A stretch of DNA of 64,000 nt from Galaxea fascicularis (GCA_948470475.1 OX419336.1:40906381-40970380), one strand, 5' to 3'; shown: positions 49,471 to 61,144, counted from the stretch's first letter. The notes: generated by a model from the letters alone, not told the origin. Program-made: numbers and translations.

Positions 49471-49946
49471 ACCCCCTCCCCCCCAACTGGGGCTCGAGAA
49501 CTTCGCCATCGACATAAATGAGTGCTTAGTAGGTCGTTTTGTCGTTTTATTACAGGCAATTTATTTGGATTGAAAAGCTTACTATGTCCAAACAAGACCT
49601 TCCAACTTCTCATAGAAACCAATCCACTTAAACTTACACAGGTCTGAAAATTGATGATCTTACAACCATGTCTATTTATGCAAATGATATCCCTTCAGAT
49701 AAAAGTTTCTCGATGGGTGCTCACGTCACTAGAAATTGCAAAAGTTTCAATTTCCATGTTGAATTATCACCACAACTCTCTTTCTGACAGTTATTACGGG
49801 AACATTAATTCAGCGAACTGACTGGACCAGGTGGATTTCTCGCCGCGCTTTTGGGTTTCAATTTTCATCGAGAAAAGAATGTCTCAGGGTTTATGATCCT
49901 GTGAAGTGTAATAATTCATATTTGTACTGCGGTTGTAGATGCAAGT

Positions 49947-49977
<31 letters not shown>

Positions 49978-50012
49978 TTAAGCAACTGGAAAGAAGAAGC
50001 CTGAAAAAATCA

Positions 50013-50013
<1 letters not shown>

Positions 50014-50046
<33 letters not shown>

Positions 50047-50085
50047 GATACCGGTGCGATGCTCTACCAACTGAGCTATGAAGCC
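50014..50085 (-). tRNA. tRNA-like gene, mirror copy in left arm
   Basis: Exact reverse-complement counterpart of the unit at 50171-50242, with the same intact A and B boxes and the same odd anticodon loop. The 5' ends of the two units face each other across the 52-bp spacer, so any Pol III transcription would diverge outward from the centre. Confidence 0.5.
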
Positions 50086-50170
50086 ACACATTGGGAGCGA
50101 GGTCAATTATTGAGTTCATATTTTCCCGCACAGTGAAGTGATGACTTCACATCACTCGCTCCCAATGTGT

Positions 50171-50209
50171 GGCTTCATAGCTCAGTTGGTAGAGCATCGC
50201 ACCGGTATC

Positions 50210-50242
<33 letters not shown>
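50171..50242 (+). tRNA. tRNA-like gene (anticodon position reads GGT) in palindrome, right arm
   Basis: Acceptor stem GGCTTCA/TGAAGCC pairs 7 of 7, the D stem GCTC/GAGC 4 of 4, and the T stem 5 of 5 with loop TTCGAAT. The A box (TAGCTCAGTTGG) and B box (GGTTCGAATCC) are intact, and a T7 run follows at 50246. However the anticodon stem has an A:C mismatch, the base before the anticodon is C instead of U, and GGT is not a normal eukaryotic tRNA-Thr anticodon. More likely a tRNA-derived SINE head than a working tRNA. Confidence 0.5.
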
Positions 50243-50243
<1 letters not shown>

Positions 50244-50279
50244 TGATTTTTTTCAGGCTTCTTCTTTCCAGTTGCTTAA

Positions 50280-50310
<31 letters not shown>

Positions 50311-50319
50311 ACTTGCGTT

Positions 50320-51524
50320 TATGATCCTCTCGAGACGCGACCTGTCAGAAATCTATTTAATTTATATATTCATTTCTTGCTTCGGTCAGAAGCAAGAGGG
50401 GTATTGATTAATTAATAGGGTGATAGTGGTAAGCGTAGGCGGAATACTCCGGACGCTGGAAGCTTCTGCGGATCACATGGTACCCACTGTTACGGGTACA
50501 GTCCTCTTAGAGCGTTCTCGCCTCTACTTTAAAATGATTTCAAGACTCTTTTCTACTGTAAATAGTTTGGAACCTTCAACTTGCGAGAAACCTGTGTTTC
50601 CAGCAGGTAAGGTTGCTAAGATTTACAAACGCACGTCATTAGCGCAGTTGCCTGGGAGGGGAGACCCGGGGGGGAGACATTTCGGCAATAACTCTTTGAC
50701 GTCAGGTGCAGTGCAATTATCGGGCTAATTTGTCCTGTAATGGTGTCCGAAACTTCTGGAGAATATCCAAATGCAGTGTAACTAATAAACCTAATTAGAA
50801 ACAAAGGTTTTTATTTCCATCATCGCTTCGAAGCTAACGGGCTGTGTTGACTAGTAGTGACGCAAGCAGCTATTTGTCTTTCGATTCTAGCTCTAAGGCG
50901 ATAAGAAAAAAATATTTGAAAATTGATTGTAACAAGGTAGGAATATTGATAGAACCATTTCTCCTTCACTAATCAAACAAAGTTATTCCACAAAAGCACC
51001 GCATAATAGTTTTGCAAGCGCAAATTCCACGATTCGATCAGCTTTCTGAAAGATTTATAATTTTCCTAGATCGGCTCACAGGAAATTGAGCTCCAGGAAA
51101 TTCAGCTATATTTCTCAAAAAAAAAAACGACACGTTTTTAATGAGATTTTCGTGAAACACAACATTTTCTCATTAAAAAAAATATCGCGTTTTATAGTTC
51201 TTTCAAGAACAATCGATTCAGTAATGCTATTGTAGATCCATCATCACCCTATTCATGATGCTTGATGCTTGCATATTTATGGCCTCACAGGAGACTGGGT
51301 CGGGCGTAGTTGTTTTGCGAGGCAGGGAGTTTCCGAGTCGCTGGCTGCAGTTTACAGTGCCTCTATTCCTACATTTCTTCCTTCACAACTCAAATTCGTC
51401 AGTTCTTTAGGTGGGTAAACTGTGAATCTACGCGACAGGAAGTTGGGCTGGGCTGGTGAACTCATTTACTCCAAACAGAACGTCAATAATATCAAGCTTA
51501 GTTTCTGGGAAGGAAATTAGCGCC
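50320..51524. other. Spacer and probable tropomodulin promoter/5' UTR
   Basis: No conserved coding sequence seen. The last ~200 bp before the ATG at 51525 presumably holds the promoter and 5' UTR, but no core element is convincing. Confidence 0.4.
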
Positions 51525-54500
51525 ATGTCTTGGCTAAAAGAGAAGAAAGGTCCAGTCGACCTCGATGAATTCAGAGATATTGACGAAGATGCTTTAGTTG
51601 AAGCTCTTTCTCCAGAAGAATTAGCAGATCTAAATGCAGCCATTGATCCTGAGGTAGGATTCTTGAATGAGGGTTATCATCTTTTGGGAATATTTGACAG
51701 CCTATTGGGCGAGCATACAATGATTTTGTGATCACGGCAGTTTATACTCGGGCAACAGAAATACGAATTTTATTCGCTTTAGGCACTGTCTGTACCTCAC
51801 GATTTTACTGTAAACTAGGACGTTTTATTCATCCTAATTGGGTAGTTACTTTTATTGTGAATGATATTGCGACTCCTATAATTTTACCGCTGGGGATCGA
51901 GTTTTAAATTTGCATGCTTGGTTCTCCAAGTTCTAACTTATCACAAAACTTTCTAGATGTAAAACCCGAGATGTGCCGATGTTTGGATTAAGGGGGTTCA
52001 TGAATACTCTTCCTTGGTTTACACGAGGTGTAAAATGTTTCACGTCACTTGTTTTTTCTTGAAAGTTACACTTGGTTTATTCGTGTGGCTACGAGGAATG
52101 TGATTTTGTGATAAACTTAACTTTTAACCTTGTTTGTTTTACGTAATTATGTGCTCAATGTGAATAAGGTCAAGGCGTTAGAACACAAGACCTTTTTCCA
52201 GTGGAATAACTAGATAGGAAAACAAAATAGAGCAGGATTTGAGTCCCTTCTTTATAAAAGGATGGTTTTTGTTATCATGTTAAATTCTCCATTATTCTTG
52301 CACCCAGGCAGGATTGTTGTATATCTTGATTCCTGTGCCAAGATATTTTGTTTTAGTCCAATCAAATGTTAAAAGTGGACAACTTTGTTATCCCATAGAT
52401 AGCAATATCCTTGATGGATTAAGTAAGGAATCCTTTCAACAATATTGTCAATATCTAAAAGCAATGATAATAAAGGATATCCATGTTACAATGGTCAGTT
52501 ATTGACGATTGTAACATGGATTTTCTGTTGGTTCTTTCATATTTAGTGAAGGTATTTGAACTGAAATGTATACCATATGAACAGAATTTTAGTCAAATGC
52601 TAATCATGCAGCTGATACAGTGTTTATGTGAGCTACTTTGATGCTCTCTGGATTTCAATACTCTGTTTTGCCCTCCAGAATGCCTTGCTTCCAGTTCATG
52701 AGCGTCAAGCAAATCAAACAGACAAAGAAACAACTGGTCCATTTGACAGACAGCACTTGCTGGACCACTTGGAGGAGCAAGCCAAGAATGCCAAGGAGCC
52801 TGATAATTATGTCCCCTATAAAAAGGAAACGCGAGGCAAAGTTTGGCGACCAAAGGAGCACCCTGGCAGGAAAGATGCAGAACCCATGCTTCCTGATGAT
52901 CTGAGTGAGGTGTTGGATAATGCCACTGATGAAGAAATGTTGGAACTTGCAGGTAAGTGTTTATTAAATAGGACTGGGCTGATCTGGTTTGTGCAACAAT
53001 GTTGTTGGGAGGCTCCATTATACTTAACTTCTATAGCGCATTACCATGGCGTAATGATCTGATGCGCTTTACAATTATTCTATACAGCTGTCAAAAAACA
53101 AAAAACAAAAACAAAAAGAATTACATGGATAACAATATTTACAAATAAAAATAGTAAAATAAAATAAAATAATTAAAAAATTTACAATTATTCTAAAAAT
53201 GCTTGTTTAAAAAGATGGGTCTTGAGTTCTGATTTAAAACTATAGATGCTAGCACAGTTCTTAATAGTAACCGGTAGATTGTTCCAAAGTTTCGGAGCCG
53301 CTACCGCAAAGGCGCGGTCACTGAGTGTCTTATAGGTCCTGCAAGATGTATGTAATCCATTAAGGATGATGCCTTCCTGGCTGCGTAAATTGAATCTCCC
53401 CTGAGACCGGATACAGAATAGGAAAGTTCCTGTTTGAAGGACAAGTCTCAGTTGATGGCAGGAATAAGGTTTGATCATGGATAGATGTGCGACATCAACA
53501 TTTCAGCACTCAGCAGTGTCCCGTTGACTTTTGGCTGTCTTTGCTACTTTTTGTTTCTTGTTTTTGATGATACATGTGCATTAGCAGTAAAATTGGTGTG
53601 CATCTTTTATAAGAAACTAACATTGCAATAGAAATACAATAGCAACTAAGAGGTGAAGTTGGAAGACATGACCTTGATAATACTGCGTTGGTAGCTTTTT
53701 GACATTGAACTTACTGAATGACATTATGTAAAAGATAAAAAAGAACCCTGCACCAGAAAAGAAATGAAACCAACAGTTGATTCTACTATACCAAGACATG
53801 TTATTTGGCCCTTAATCTTCTTCACAACAAAATTGTTGTGATGTACGACATTCCAGCTGTAGCTACAGTATTGTTTTCTACAAAGGAGGAAAGGTTTTGC
53901 TTTGAGGTGGTGAGGGAGGGGTGATGACTGATCTCTGGAATACAGAGTCTCTTTTCACAAGAAAATAATGAGATACCGGTATTTATTTCACCCTACCATA
54001 AAACTTGAATAATCATCTCTGTTACTCATGTAAGAGGATTGGATGTGTTCAACTTTTCTTTCAGCTATTCTTGGAGTTCATAGCATGCTTACACAAAGCC
54101 AGAGTCACTGGGCAGAGAAGACAGAGGCTGGGAAAGCACTCCGGGGTAGTGGCCTAAAGAAATACAAACCTGGTAGGTTAAGTCATTGTTGTTTAGTTTT
54201 GGTTATAATATTGCAACCTATTTTAACTGTTTGATTGAGAAAGTCCTCTTTTCTGAGTTGGAAAAATCACTCAAGGACTCTACAGTTGAACCTCTCTATA
54301 ATGGACAAAAAATAAAGGGTCGTTATACAAAGGTGGCTGTTACTGGAGGTTTGACTGTTAACCTTTTGAACCCCAAGAATGATCAGCATCAAATTTCACC
54401 TTGTAATATCAACACTTAATAAAACAAAGTGGTCATGAGAATTAAGAACAGGATCACACGAGATGAATTTGATTGATATCTTAACAGTTTCTCCTTACTA

Positions 54501-57500
54501 TTTTTATAGAAAAATGTATAGGTTTGACAAATGAGAATTTAAATTTTGTTCCTAGCATTTAAAGGGTTAATAACAGTCAAACATGAGAGTGGATTACCAA
54601 TGAGTTATGGTGAAGTACAACTCAATACAGTGTGTTACGATTTTAACATTTCAAAGTTATTTTATTGAGTCCAAATGAGTTTTTCACTACAGAGCTTACA
54701 TAAATGTTCACAGTAAACACACTGACATTGCTGTGTTACATCCTTGTTGCCAAAATGGGTTTTTTAAGTTGCAAATAACAAGTAATGGAGTGCTGTTGGG
54801 TCTTGTTGGGCATATTAGGTATTGTGAAAGCAGCCAAGATTAAAAAGCCTGACCTGACAGCAGTGAATGAAGTGGATCTGAGCAAAGCTATGGATCAGTT
54901 GAAGAGTAATGACCGCAAACTCACTACACTTAACTTAAATAATCATCAAGACGTGACAACAGAGGTGCTTGAAGATGTGGCAAAGGCCATGAAAACTAAC
55001 ACCAATCTAAAGCATCTCCATCTGGCAAACACACAGATGACTGACAAGACAGCTAAGGTAAGAGTGTGCTGAGAAATTTCACCGGCCAAAAATTCAAGAA
55101 GCGGAAACAAAAGCATGTGAGGTGTGGTTGGTGTCCTTTGTTTGGTTTCGGCAAAAGCCATTAACTAATTTTCCAAATTCAGGCCTTCAAATCAGAAAAA
55201 TTAATAAAGTTATCAGATTGACTTAAGTTTCTGACTTGGTAACCATTCTGTAGGCCAAAGATGAATGATTTTCAGGGAGTTCAAGATTTTGGGCCAAATC
55301 GTCACTTGTGCTTTTTCTGCACAGAGCCTTTCAACTAGATTCAGTGTTGTTGTTTCGTTCTTCAAGCCTTGTACTGTTGTTCATTAACAAGTGAATGCCT
55401 ATGTGTTTACATGTTAGTTTCTTGCATGTACATATTTTCTTTAGTGGAGCTGATTCTTGCCAATAAGTCAGTTATTTTGTGACTTGATGTTGTAAGTGAA
55501 TGTAATCCCTTGGAATGTCTTTGATTGGAACAGTCTTGAACCCTGGCCTTACTGCATTTGATGGCTGTTTAGATGGCAGCCACCTAATACTGACAGTGAT
55601 CGTACTCCCTCTTGAAATAAACTGCAGCTGTACTTACACATAAACATTGTTAACGTATGTTGCCTTGTTTTTGTCTCCACTTAGCTGTTTGCTGATGTTC
55701 TGAGTAAAAACAAGACTCTTGAGACGCTCAACCTAGAGTCAAACTTTTTAACCGGTGTAGGAATAATGGTAAGTAGAAAGTAGCTTACCACCTAGTGTTA
55801 AAAAAGATTTCATCCACTGTACAATTTCCACCAATTTACACACTCATTGTTATTTTATTCAGTGGAAAATTTGAGAATATTGCAATGTATTCCTTAAAAT
55901 TAGCCTGCTGTTTTCTTATTGACAGTTGTCTTGGCCAAGATATAATTTTTGAGTAATAGTAAATTATTTAATATTGAACATCCTTGGATGACATAGTTTA
56001 GTGTGTATCTTCTGTTGTTTGTTTTGAGGACTGTTTTCCATTTTTATTTCCAGGCAATCATGGAAGTTTTAGAAACTAACACCACCTTGCAAGCACTGCG
56101 CCTGGCTAATCAGGTGTGTGTACAGAGCTGATAACTCTGTCAGGGTGGATGAAACTTAGATTTAACCTTACTGTGAACTGGTCTAATTATTGTCTCTGAT
56201 TTTGAGACTTAATGACTGAAAAGTTGTCTCTTTGCACACCAGAAGCATTTCATAGAGTACTCAAATTACAGGTCTGTAGTTTGATAATGGAGATGTGTTT
56301 CATAATTTCAAAACAGTTCTTGTTCATTTTGTTCGCTATGTTATGATCAGGTGAGGGATTTTGGATCAGATTAATAGTTCATCCATCTAGGATAAATTTT
56401 GTCGTTCAGCTTTGTAGCATTTTATTGTTTAGGAAACAATATATTGGAGTGGTTTTGTTAGCAGTGATTATCAATTCCAGTCATGATATTTATTTCAGAG
56501 TGTATGTTTGAGCAACCATTCCCTCACAAATGACCATGCTTTGCTATCTCAAGAGTTGTTGGTTACAAGAAAGTCTGCTTTTATAATCATAAACACACTA
56601 AATTGTCACGCCTTCTGGTTTGTTTTCAAACATTTAATGTGCTTGATGTCTTGTTGGTTTTGGACTCATGTACACCTTCATTTCATAAAATAACATTGAT
56701 TGTCAATTATTGTTTTTCTTGTAGTCTGCTATAATTGGCAGCCAAGTAGAACAGAAAATTGTGAACTCCTTGGGAAAGAACACAACTTTGTTGAGTTTTG
56801 GCATGAGCTTTGACACTCAGGGACCACGGATCAGAGCTGCAGAGCTGATGGTGCGAAACAATGATTCAAGTAAGTTACTTCACACTTGAGCCACAAGTTG
56901 ACCTTGAACACAGTAAAGTTTTGTAAGAATCTCAATTTATTATCACGGTCAACAATATTTAAAAGAAAAATTATGTTTTAAAAAATAGAATACCTTTAAT
57001 TATTGTACTCCCTGTGGCCATGTCACTGGGACAGTTGCCTTTTGGTTTTTGTCACACCTGGGAGGATGAGACTTCAGTTCCTGCTCAATACACATTTCTA
57101 TGTTCCCCCTATCTGAGGGGTATTGAAAGGCATCTGTACATAATTTAAAATAATGTCAGATACTCGCTACTGTGTTTGGTTAGGTAATGAAAACAAGTTG
57201 GCTTGGAAGGAAGACCTACCAAAGTGTCCTTAAAAGTACTAAAAATTTGGTTTTATCCACAGAGTTGATAATGTAAATTGACCACTGTACATGGATTCTA
57301 AAAGTTGACGTTTCAAGCATTAGCCCTTCGCAACGCAAGTGTCACTTTTCTCTTTTGGAGCTTTGAGTAGCATTTCCTAGCAAAGGAATCAAAACTATAT
57401 AAATGCAAGTACTGGTAGTTTATAATATCCATTTTCCAAGTTCAGCGGCTCATAGGCACTTTGATTATTTCTATTGTTTTAGTTCGACTGGAGAGGGTTG

Positions 57501-57562
57501 AGAATGATGTTGATGAGGACGACGATGAGGAAGATGACGAAGATGAAGAAGATGATGTGTAA
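51525..57562 (+). CDS. TMOD: Tropomodulin, actin pointed-end capping protein (8 exons, 372 aa)
   Basis: Caps actin filament pointed ends with tropomyosin. Exons: 51525-51653, 52679-52952, 54065-54172, 54819-55057, 55685-55768, 56054-56113, 56725-56869, 57483-57562 (TAA); the sum is 1,119 nt, in frame. N-terminal half: tropomyosin-binding site 1/actin-binding site 1 (VDLDEFRDIDEDALVEALS, LNAAIDPENALLP) and site 2 (GPFDRQHLLDHLEEQA, NYVPYKKETRGKVW). C-terminal half: leucine-rich-repeat cap (LTTLNLNNHQDVTTEVL, NTNLKHLHLANTQMTDK, TLETLNLESNFLTGVG, TLQALRLANQ, TLLSFGMSFDTQGPR). Length fits tropomodulin; there is no leiomodin WH2 extension. The final exon adds an unusual all-acidic tail. ATG chosen because it starts the conserved N-terminus. 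Confidence 0.97.
53018..53490 (-). pseudogene. LINE ORF2 3'-end fragment in tropomodulin intron 2
   Basis: On the minus strand, 53478-53188 encodes the typical end of a non-LTR retrotransposon polyprotein: FAVAAPKLWNNLPVTIKN then FKSELKTHLFKQAF. It is 5'-truncated as usual for LINE insertions, and the 3' part reads toward an ATTGTAAAGCGCATCAGAT-type tail. Of the Jockey/CR1/L2 group by this C-terminal style; inactive fragment. Confidence 0.8.
54365..54572. repeat. Dispersed ~200-bp repeat, copy 5
   Basis: GAATGATCAGCATCAAATTT, GTGGTCATGAGAATTAAG and TAACAGTTTCTCCTTAC parallel copy 2 at 5465-5685. In tropomodulin intron 3. Confidence 0.65.
57290..57350 (-). other. Degenerate hammerhead-ribozyme-like motif
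   Basis: The minus strand reads GCGAAGGGCTAATGCTTGAAACGTCAAC. A functional version would have CTGANGA, a GGGC-loop-GCTC stem II, then GAAACGTC. Here stem II and GAAACGTC are kept but the CTGANGA box is corrupted. Such motifs occur in Penelope-like and related repeats; no retroelement ORF is present. Confidence 0.35.
57483..57562 (+). other. Acidic C-terminal tail exon of tropomodulin
   Basis: After the conserved MVRNNDSIRLERVEN helix end, the last 17 residues are almost all Asp/Glu (DVDEDDDEEDDEDEEDDV). Vertebrate tropomodulins end with a short basic/mixed tail. The coding repeat is GAT/GAC/GAA-rich, so replication slippage may have built it. Confidence 0.9.
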
Positions 57563-58774
57563 TTCGACTTTATGAAATTTTCTTTGTTTGCGAGCCACTG
57601 GACAGGGTCACTCGGAGTAAGGGTGAATAACACATCCCTGTGGTGAGCAAATACTGAGAGTTTGCTGACAATTTGTGGTTCAGCCAGCTACAGATAGCTG
57701 GTGTGCACATGCTGTTAATTATATTCTTGACATCACTCTGGGAAAGAGTTACGTGGGAGAATGTTAAGCTTTGGTGTTTAATTGTATTAGATAGACATTT
57801 CGAATATAGTAATCGAATTTCACAAAATGTGATGCAAGCATTTGTTGTTGTTTCTTTTTTTGATTTTCTTTTTGAGGAAAGTTTGTGAGCACTAGGAATC
57901 AATATCAATAGCAGCGCATGGATTGTAATGAAAAAATGAAAGCTTTGCATTTAGTATTGCCTAAACTCGTGTGTTATTCCCTTTTGTGTGGCACACCTTT
58001 TTGTCCCTGTTGGATGAAACTGTGTACCAAGGATTATCAATATTGTTATGTGGAACAACACTTGTGCTTACAGCTGCATGTCATTACCAATAGTCAGTAT
58101 TCATCTTATTTTGGCCACTGTGAAGGGGTGGGGGGGGGGGGGGGAACAGTTAACATGATAAAACAGTCGCATGGGAGTAAAATTTCGTAATGGCTGTCTT
58201 GTTTGACAATCAAGGATTTTCAAGTTCATGCTCGTTTGAAGTATCAAGTCATAGAATTGATTTGGTTATTCTCCACTTTCATTGGCGGATCTCCTGGCAT
58301 TTTACATGCAAATGATTAGTAATTATCAGGCAAAGCAAAACACCATACAGAGAACTTTTATGTTGACATTCCAGGTACCATTTCTCGTTTATTGACCAAA
58401 CAACTACTTTTTGTGTCAAAAGTCTTAAGCTGTTACGGTTTCTACTGTAACCCATGTAACACATCACTGTCACGTTTTATAATAACATTTTAATTTCAAG
58501 AATTTCCACACCAAATTCTGTTGCAATTTCAACTATTGTGTGTGATGTTGCTTATGTTATCAGTTTAAAAGCATGATTAGATAATGGTATAGAGTAGTAT
58601 TCAAGTCAATGTCGTAAAACCAAAACTAAGGCAATTTTCTCTTACCAATCACAAGAGACGAAAACAGTTCAGTGAACCAATCAGAATTTGAAGTAATTAC
58701 ATGTAATAATAATAATAATAATAACTTTATTTCAGTGTCAATCTTCTAGCTAGCCTATAATATAGGCCTACTAA

Positions 58775-58915
58775 TCGGGGACACCGGCGAAAAGCGCGGG
58801 AAAAGGCACGCGTGCAACTCGCGATTGGGTTTGGTTTTGCTTCTCATTGGCTAAGAAAGTGGCGTGAAGTTTGCCAACCAATCACAGATTGAATTAAGGC
58901 AAAACCAACGTAGAC
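58775..58915. repeat. GCGCGGGAAAA repeat, copy A
   Basis: AAAGCGCGGGAAAA, then CGCGTGCAACTCGCGATTGG, then CCAACCAATCACAG. Inverted copy at 60060-60215. Confidence 0.65.
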
Positions 58916-59848
58916 GAGGATTACTCTAGACATGCAACTGAAAACCGCTTGAAATGAGACGCATTTGCAGTTTCAAGAGCAAGTTTCAAGTATTTGTCGT
59001 TGTTTCATCACCTCGCAATAATTTGATTGATGAGAACAAAAATTAGCCGGTAGCAATTTGCAAAACTTGGCATCCTCTTTCAATAATATTTTCCTGCTTA
59101 CTTCAGCACGAGGTAATTTCTAATCTAAGCAGTAACTTGTAGAAAGTTGCTCTTTTATGTGTAGGCCAAAAGTTTTTAATTCATGCGTGCTGTGCTGTTT
59201 TTTTTTTTATGTAAAAATACATCATCACATTGTCATGTCACTTTGTCTCGAAGTGCTTTTCATTATTTACTAATTTCACAAACGTAATTCGAATTGTCTG
59301 GAACAGAAAAGGAATAAAACTCAAATTGATGTGAATGGTGGTTGGTAGAGGTAACTGGTGATGGAGAACAGACTTGAAGTAAAAGCTTTATTATGGTGTC
59401 TTTTCGACTCTGCTTTTTTAACCTATTAGCTTGCGTTGGAAGTACTGAAAATCACTCTCTTGGCAAAGGTAAATTAGGCTCAACGAAATTGATTGTGTTC
59501 TGCAAATTAGTCTGGGACAAGGTATATAATTTATAGTGCTTTGTTCCCAGGGGAAGTGGGTAATCTAAAATCCATAGCCGTTTTCAGACCTGGCCTCGTT
59601 CTTTTTCTCAAAGCGTTCTAGATCGTGATTAAGCTTCGCATCAGTGCCGAATTCAAGAATTGGTAAAATTCAACTCTAATATATTTTGGTTATTTCGCTT
59701 TCTATATTATTCGTTGGAGTTGAAAAGACAAATACGTTTATACGCTGTCGTGGTTCCCTTGAAAACCATTCCCAATTTAAGACCATAATGGTCAAAATCT
59801 ATTCCCGTTTTCAGACCAATACGGCTCAAAAACCTTACCCCTTGAATA

Positions 59849-60039
59849 GGCCATTTCCGAATTACCACAGGCCTCTTTTTCAGTGAGTCTAGGTGCTCAT
59901 CCTTTCATATGCAAATCAATTTTCATTCACATGAACATGGAGTTCAATTTGCGTGTAAATGAAAATTGATTTGCATATGAAAGGATGAGCACCTAGACTC
60001 TCTTCAAAAAAGAGGCTTAAGATAATTCGGAAATAGACC
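59849..60039. mobile_element. ~190-bp near-palindromic foldback element
   Basis: GAGTCTAGGTGCTCATCC and CATATGCAAATCAATTTTCAT on the left are mirrored perfectly at 59953-60000; weaker pairing continues outward to GGCCATTTCCGAATTA / TAATTCGGAAATAGACC. Confidence 0.8.
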
Positions 60040-60059
60040 ATTGGAAACCATTTATCGGA

Positions 60060-60215
60060 AAACTGAACATGCAACTGGTTGGTTTTGCATCGCTTCGCTA
60101 TGTGATTGGCCAGCATAAGTCGCGCCACTTTTTCAACCAATAGAAAGCAAACCAAATACCAATTGCCACTTGCACGCGCGCTTTTTCCCGCGCTTTGCGC
60201 CCGCTACATGAATGA
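60060..60215. repeat. GCGCGGGAAAA repeat, copy B (inverted)
   Basis: Read on the minus strand it gives AAAGCGCGGGAAAAAGCGC, GCGTGCAAGTGGCAATTGG and GGCCAATCACATAGCG, the same block order as copy A. Confidence 0.65.
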
Positions 60216-60839
60216 CATTGCTTCGGATTCTGATTGGCTCGTTGCACTGTTTACTTCGGTTGTGATTGTTCAGAATAATTAATTTGGTTTTGATTTTACG
60301 ACACCCGATTGAAAACTGCTCGTAATAAAGAAAAGGCTTGTGATACGAGTGAGATAGTAATAGAGTTGCGAGGTCCCATCAGGGGCTACTGGGATACGGG
60401 TTATCTAGGCAGAAAATTATAGGGATATATAAACAATTGCGCGAAAATATCACCGGTTATTGTTCAGTTTTATCTGGGTGATATTCAGTCACGTGATGCG
60501 TTTAGGCCAATCGCGTGCTAGCGAAAACATTTGATGGATTATAAAATGGGATACTTGGGCGTGAAATTAACGGGATACAGGATGTTTAAAAAGACATTCT
60601 ATGATATCGAAACCGACATCATAGGGATACAAACCACAGGAATTAACAGGATACGGGATATTTAGGCAAAAACGTAATGGGAAACCTCTCCAACAAAACC
60701 CAAAAAATTCCCATGCCGAATCTCCGAGCCTTAAAAATTCCCAGAATGAACTGTACTTCATTCACAGCATTGAACTATGCGGCCGTGATGCGTGGGCACT
60801 ACCACGAACCTAGCTTCAGAATGTTTTGAATACCCAAAA

Positions 60840-60955
60840 AAAATTCCCTACTTAAATCAAGCCACACAAAAAAAAAATACTTGCCAAATTTTTCGAAAAT
60901 TTTAAACCAAAAAAATCCTTCGATCACCCTCGTCTGCACTTGAAATCCGGAGTAC
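60840..60955 (-). mobile_element. Half-copy of the 49118-49470 element
   Basis: TCAAGCCACACAAAAAAAAA, AAATCCTTCGATCACCC and CTTGAAATCCGGAGTACCCC match the reverse complement of the left end of 49118-49470. Confidence 0.55.
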
Positions 60956-61144
60956 CCCTCCCCGGGGCTTTGAAGCCCCGGCAGCCCTGGAGAATCTGGC
61001 ACTTTTTTCATTCTCAACAATTAAAAAAAACTGCCATCCACATTTTTTCAAACAATGGAAGCTTTTTTTTGTCTTTTTGTCTGTTTGTTGGTTATTTTTC
61101 AGAAGAATCGAAATGGCTTCAACAATTAGTAACGTCTTCTTGTT

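Larger units (their letters stand above)
49941..50316. repeat. Large palindrome with 162-bp arms around two tRNA-like units
   Basis: Arms 49941-50102 and 50155-50316 are near-perfect reverse complements, separated by a 52-bp spacer (50103-50154). Each arm carries one tRNA-like gene plus flanking GATCATCGCAGTAAATTTTC-type sequence. Confidence 0.92.

Noticed and set aside
50171..50242. Functional tRNA-Thr(GGU)
   Set aside because: Anticodon not used in eukaryotes, C at position 33 and a mismatched anticodon stem; reported as tRNA-like instead.
50138..50407. 89-codon ORF containing GFIAQLVEHRTGIAEVTGSN
   Set aside because: It is a translation of the tRNA-like unit and its flank; such peptides recur wherever this SINE is present and are not proteins.
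51265..51300. SRF (CArG) or TATA box upstream of tropomodulin at GCATATTTATGG
   Set aside because: Does not match CC(A/T)6GG and is about 240 bp from the ATG; too weak to call.
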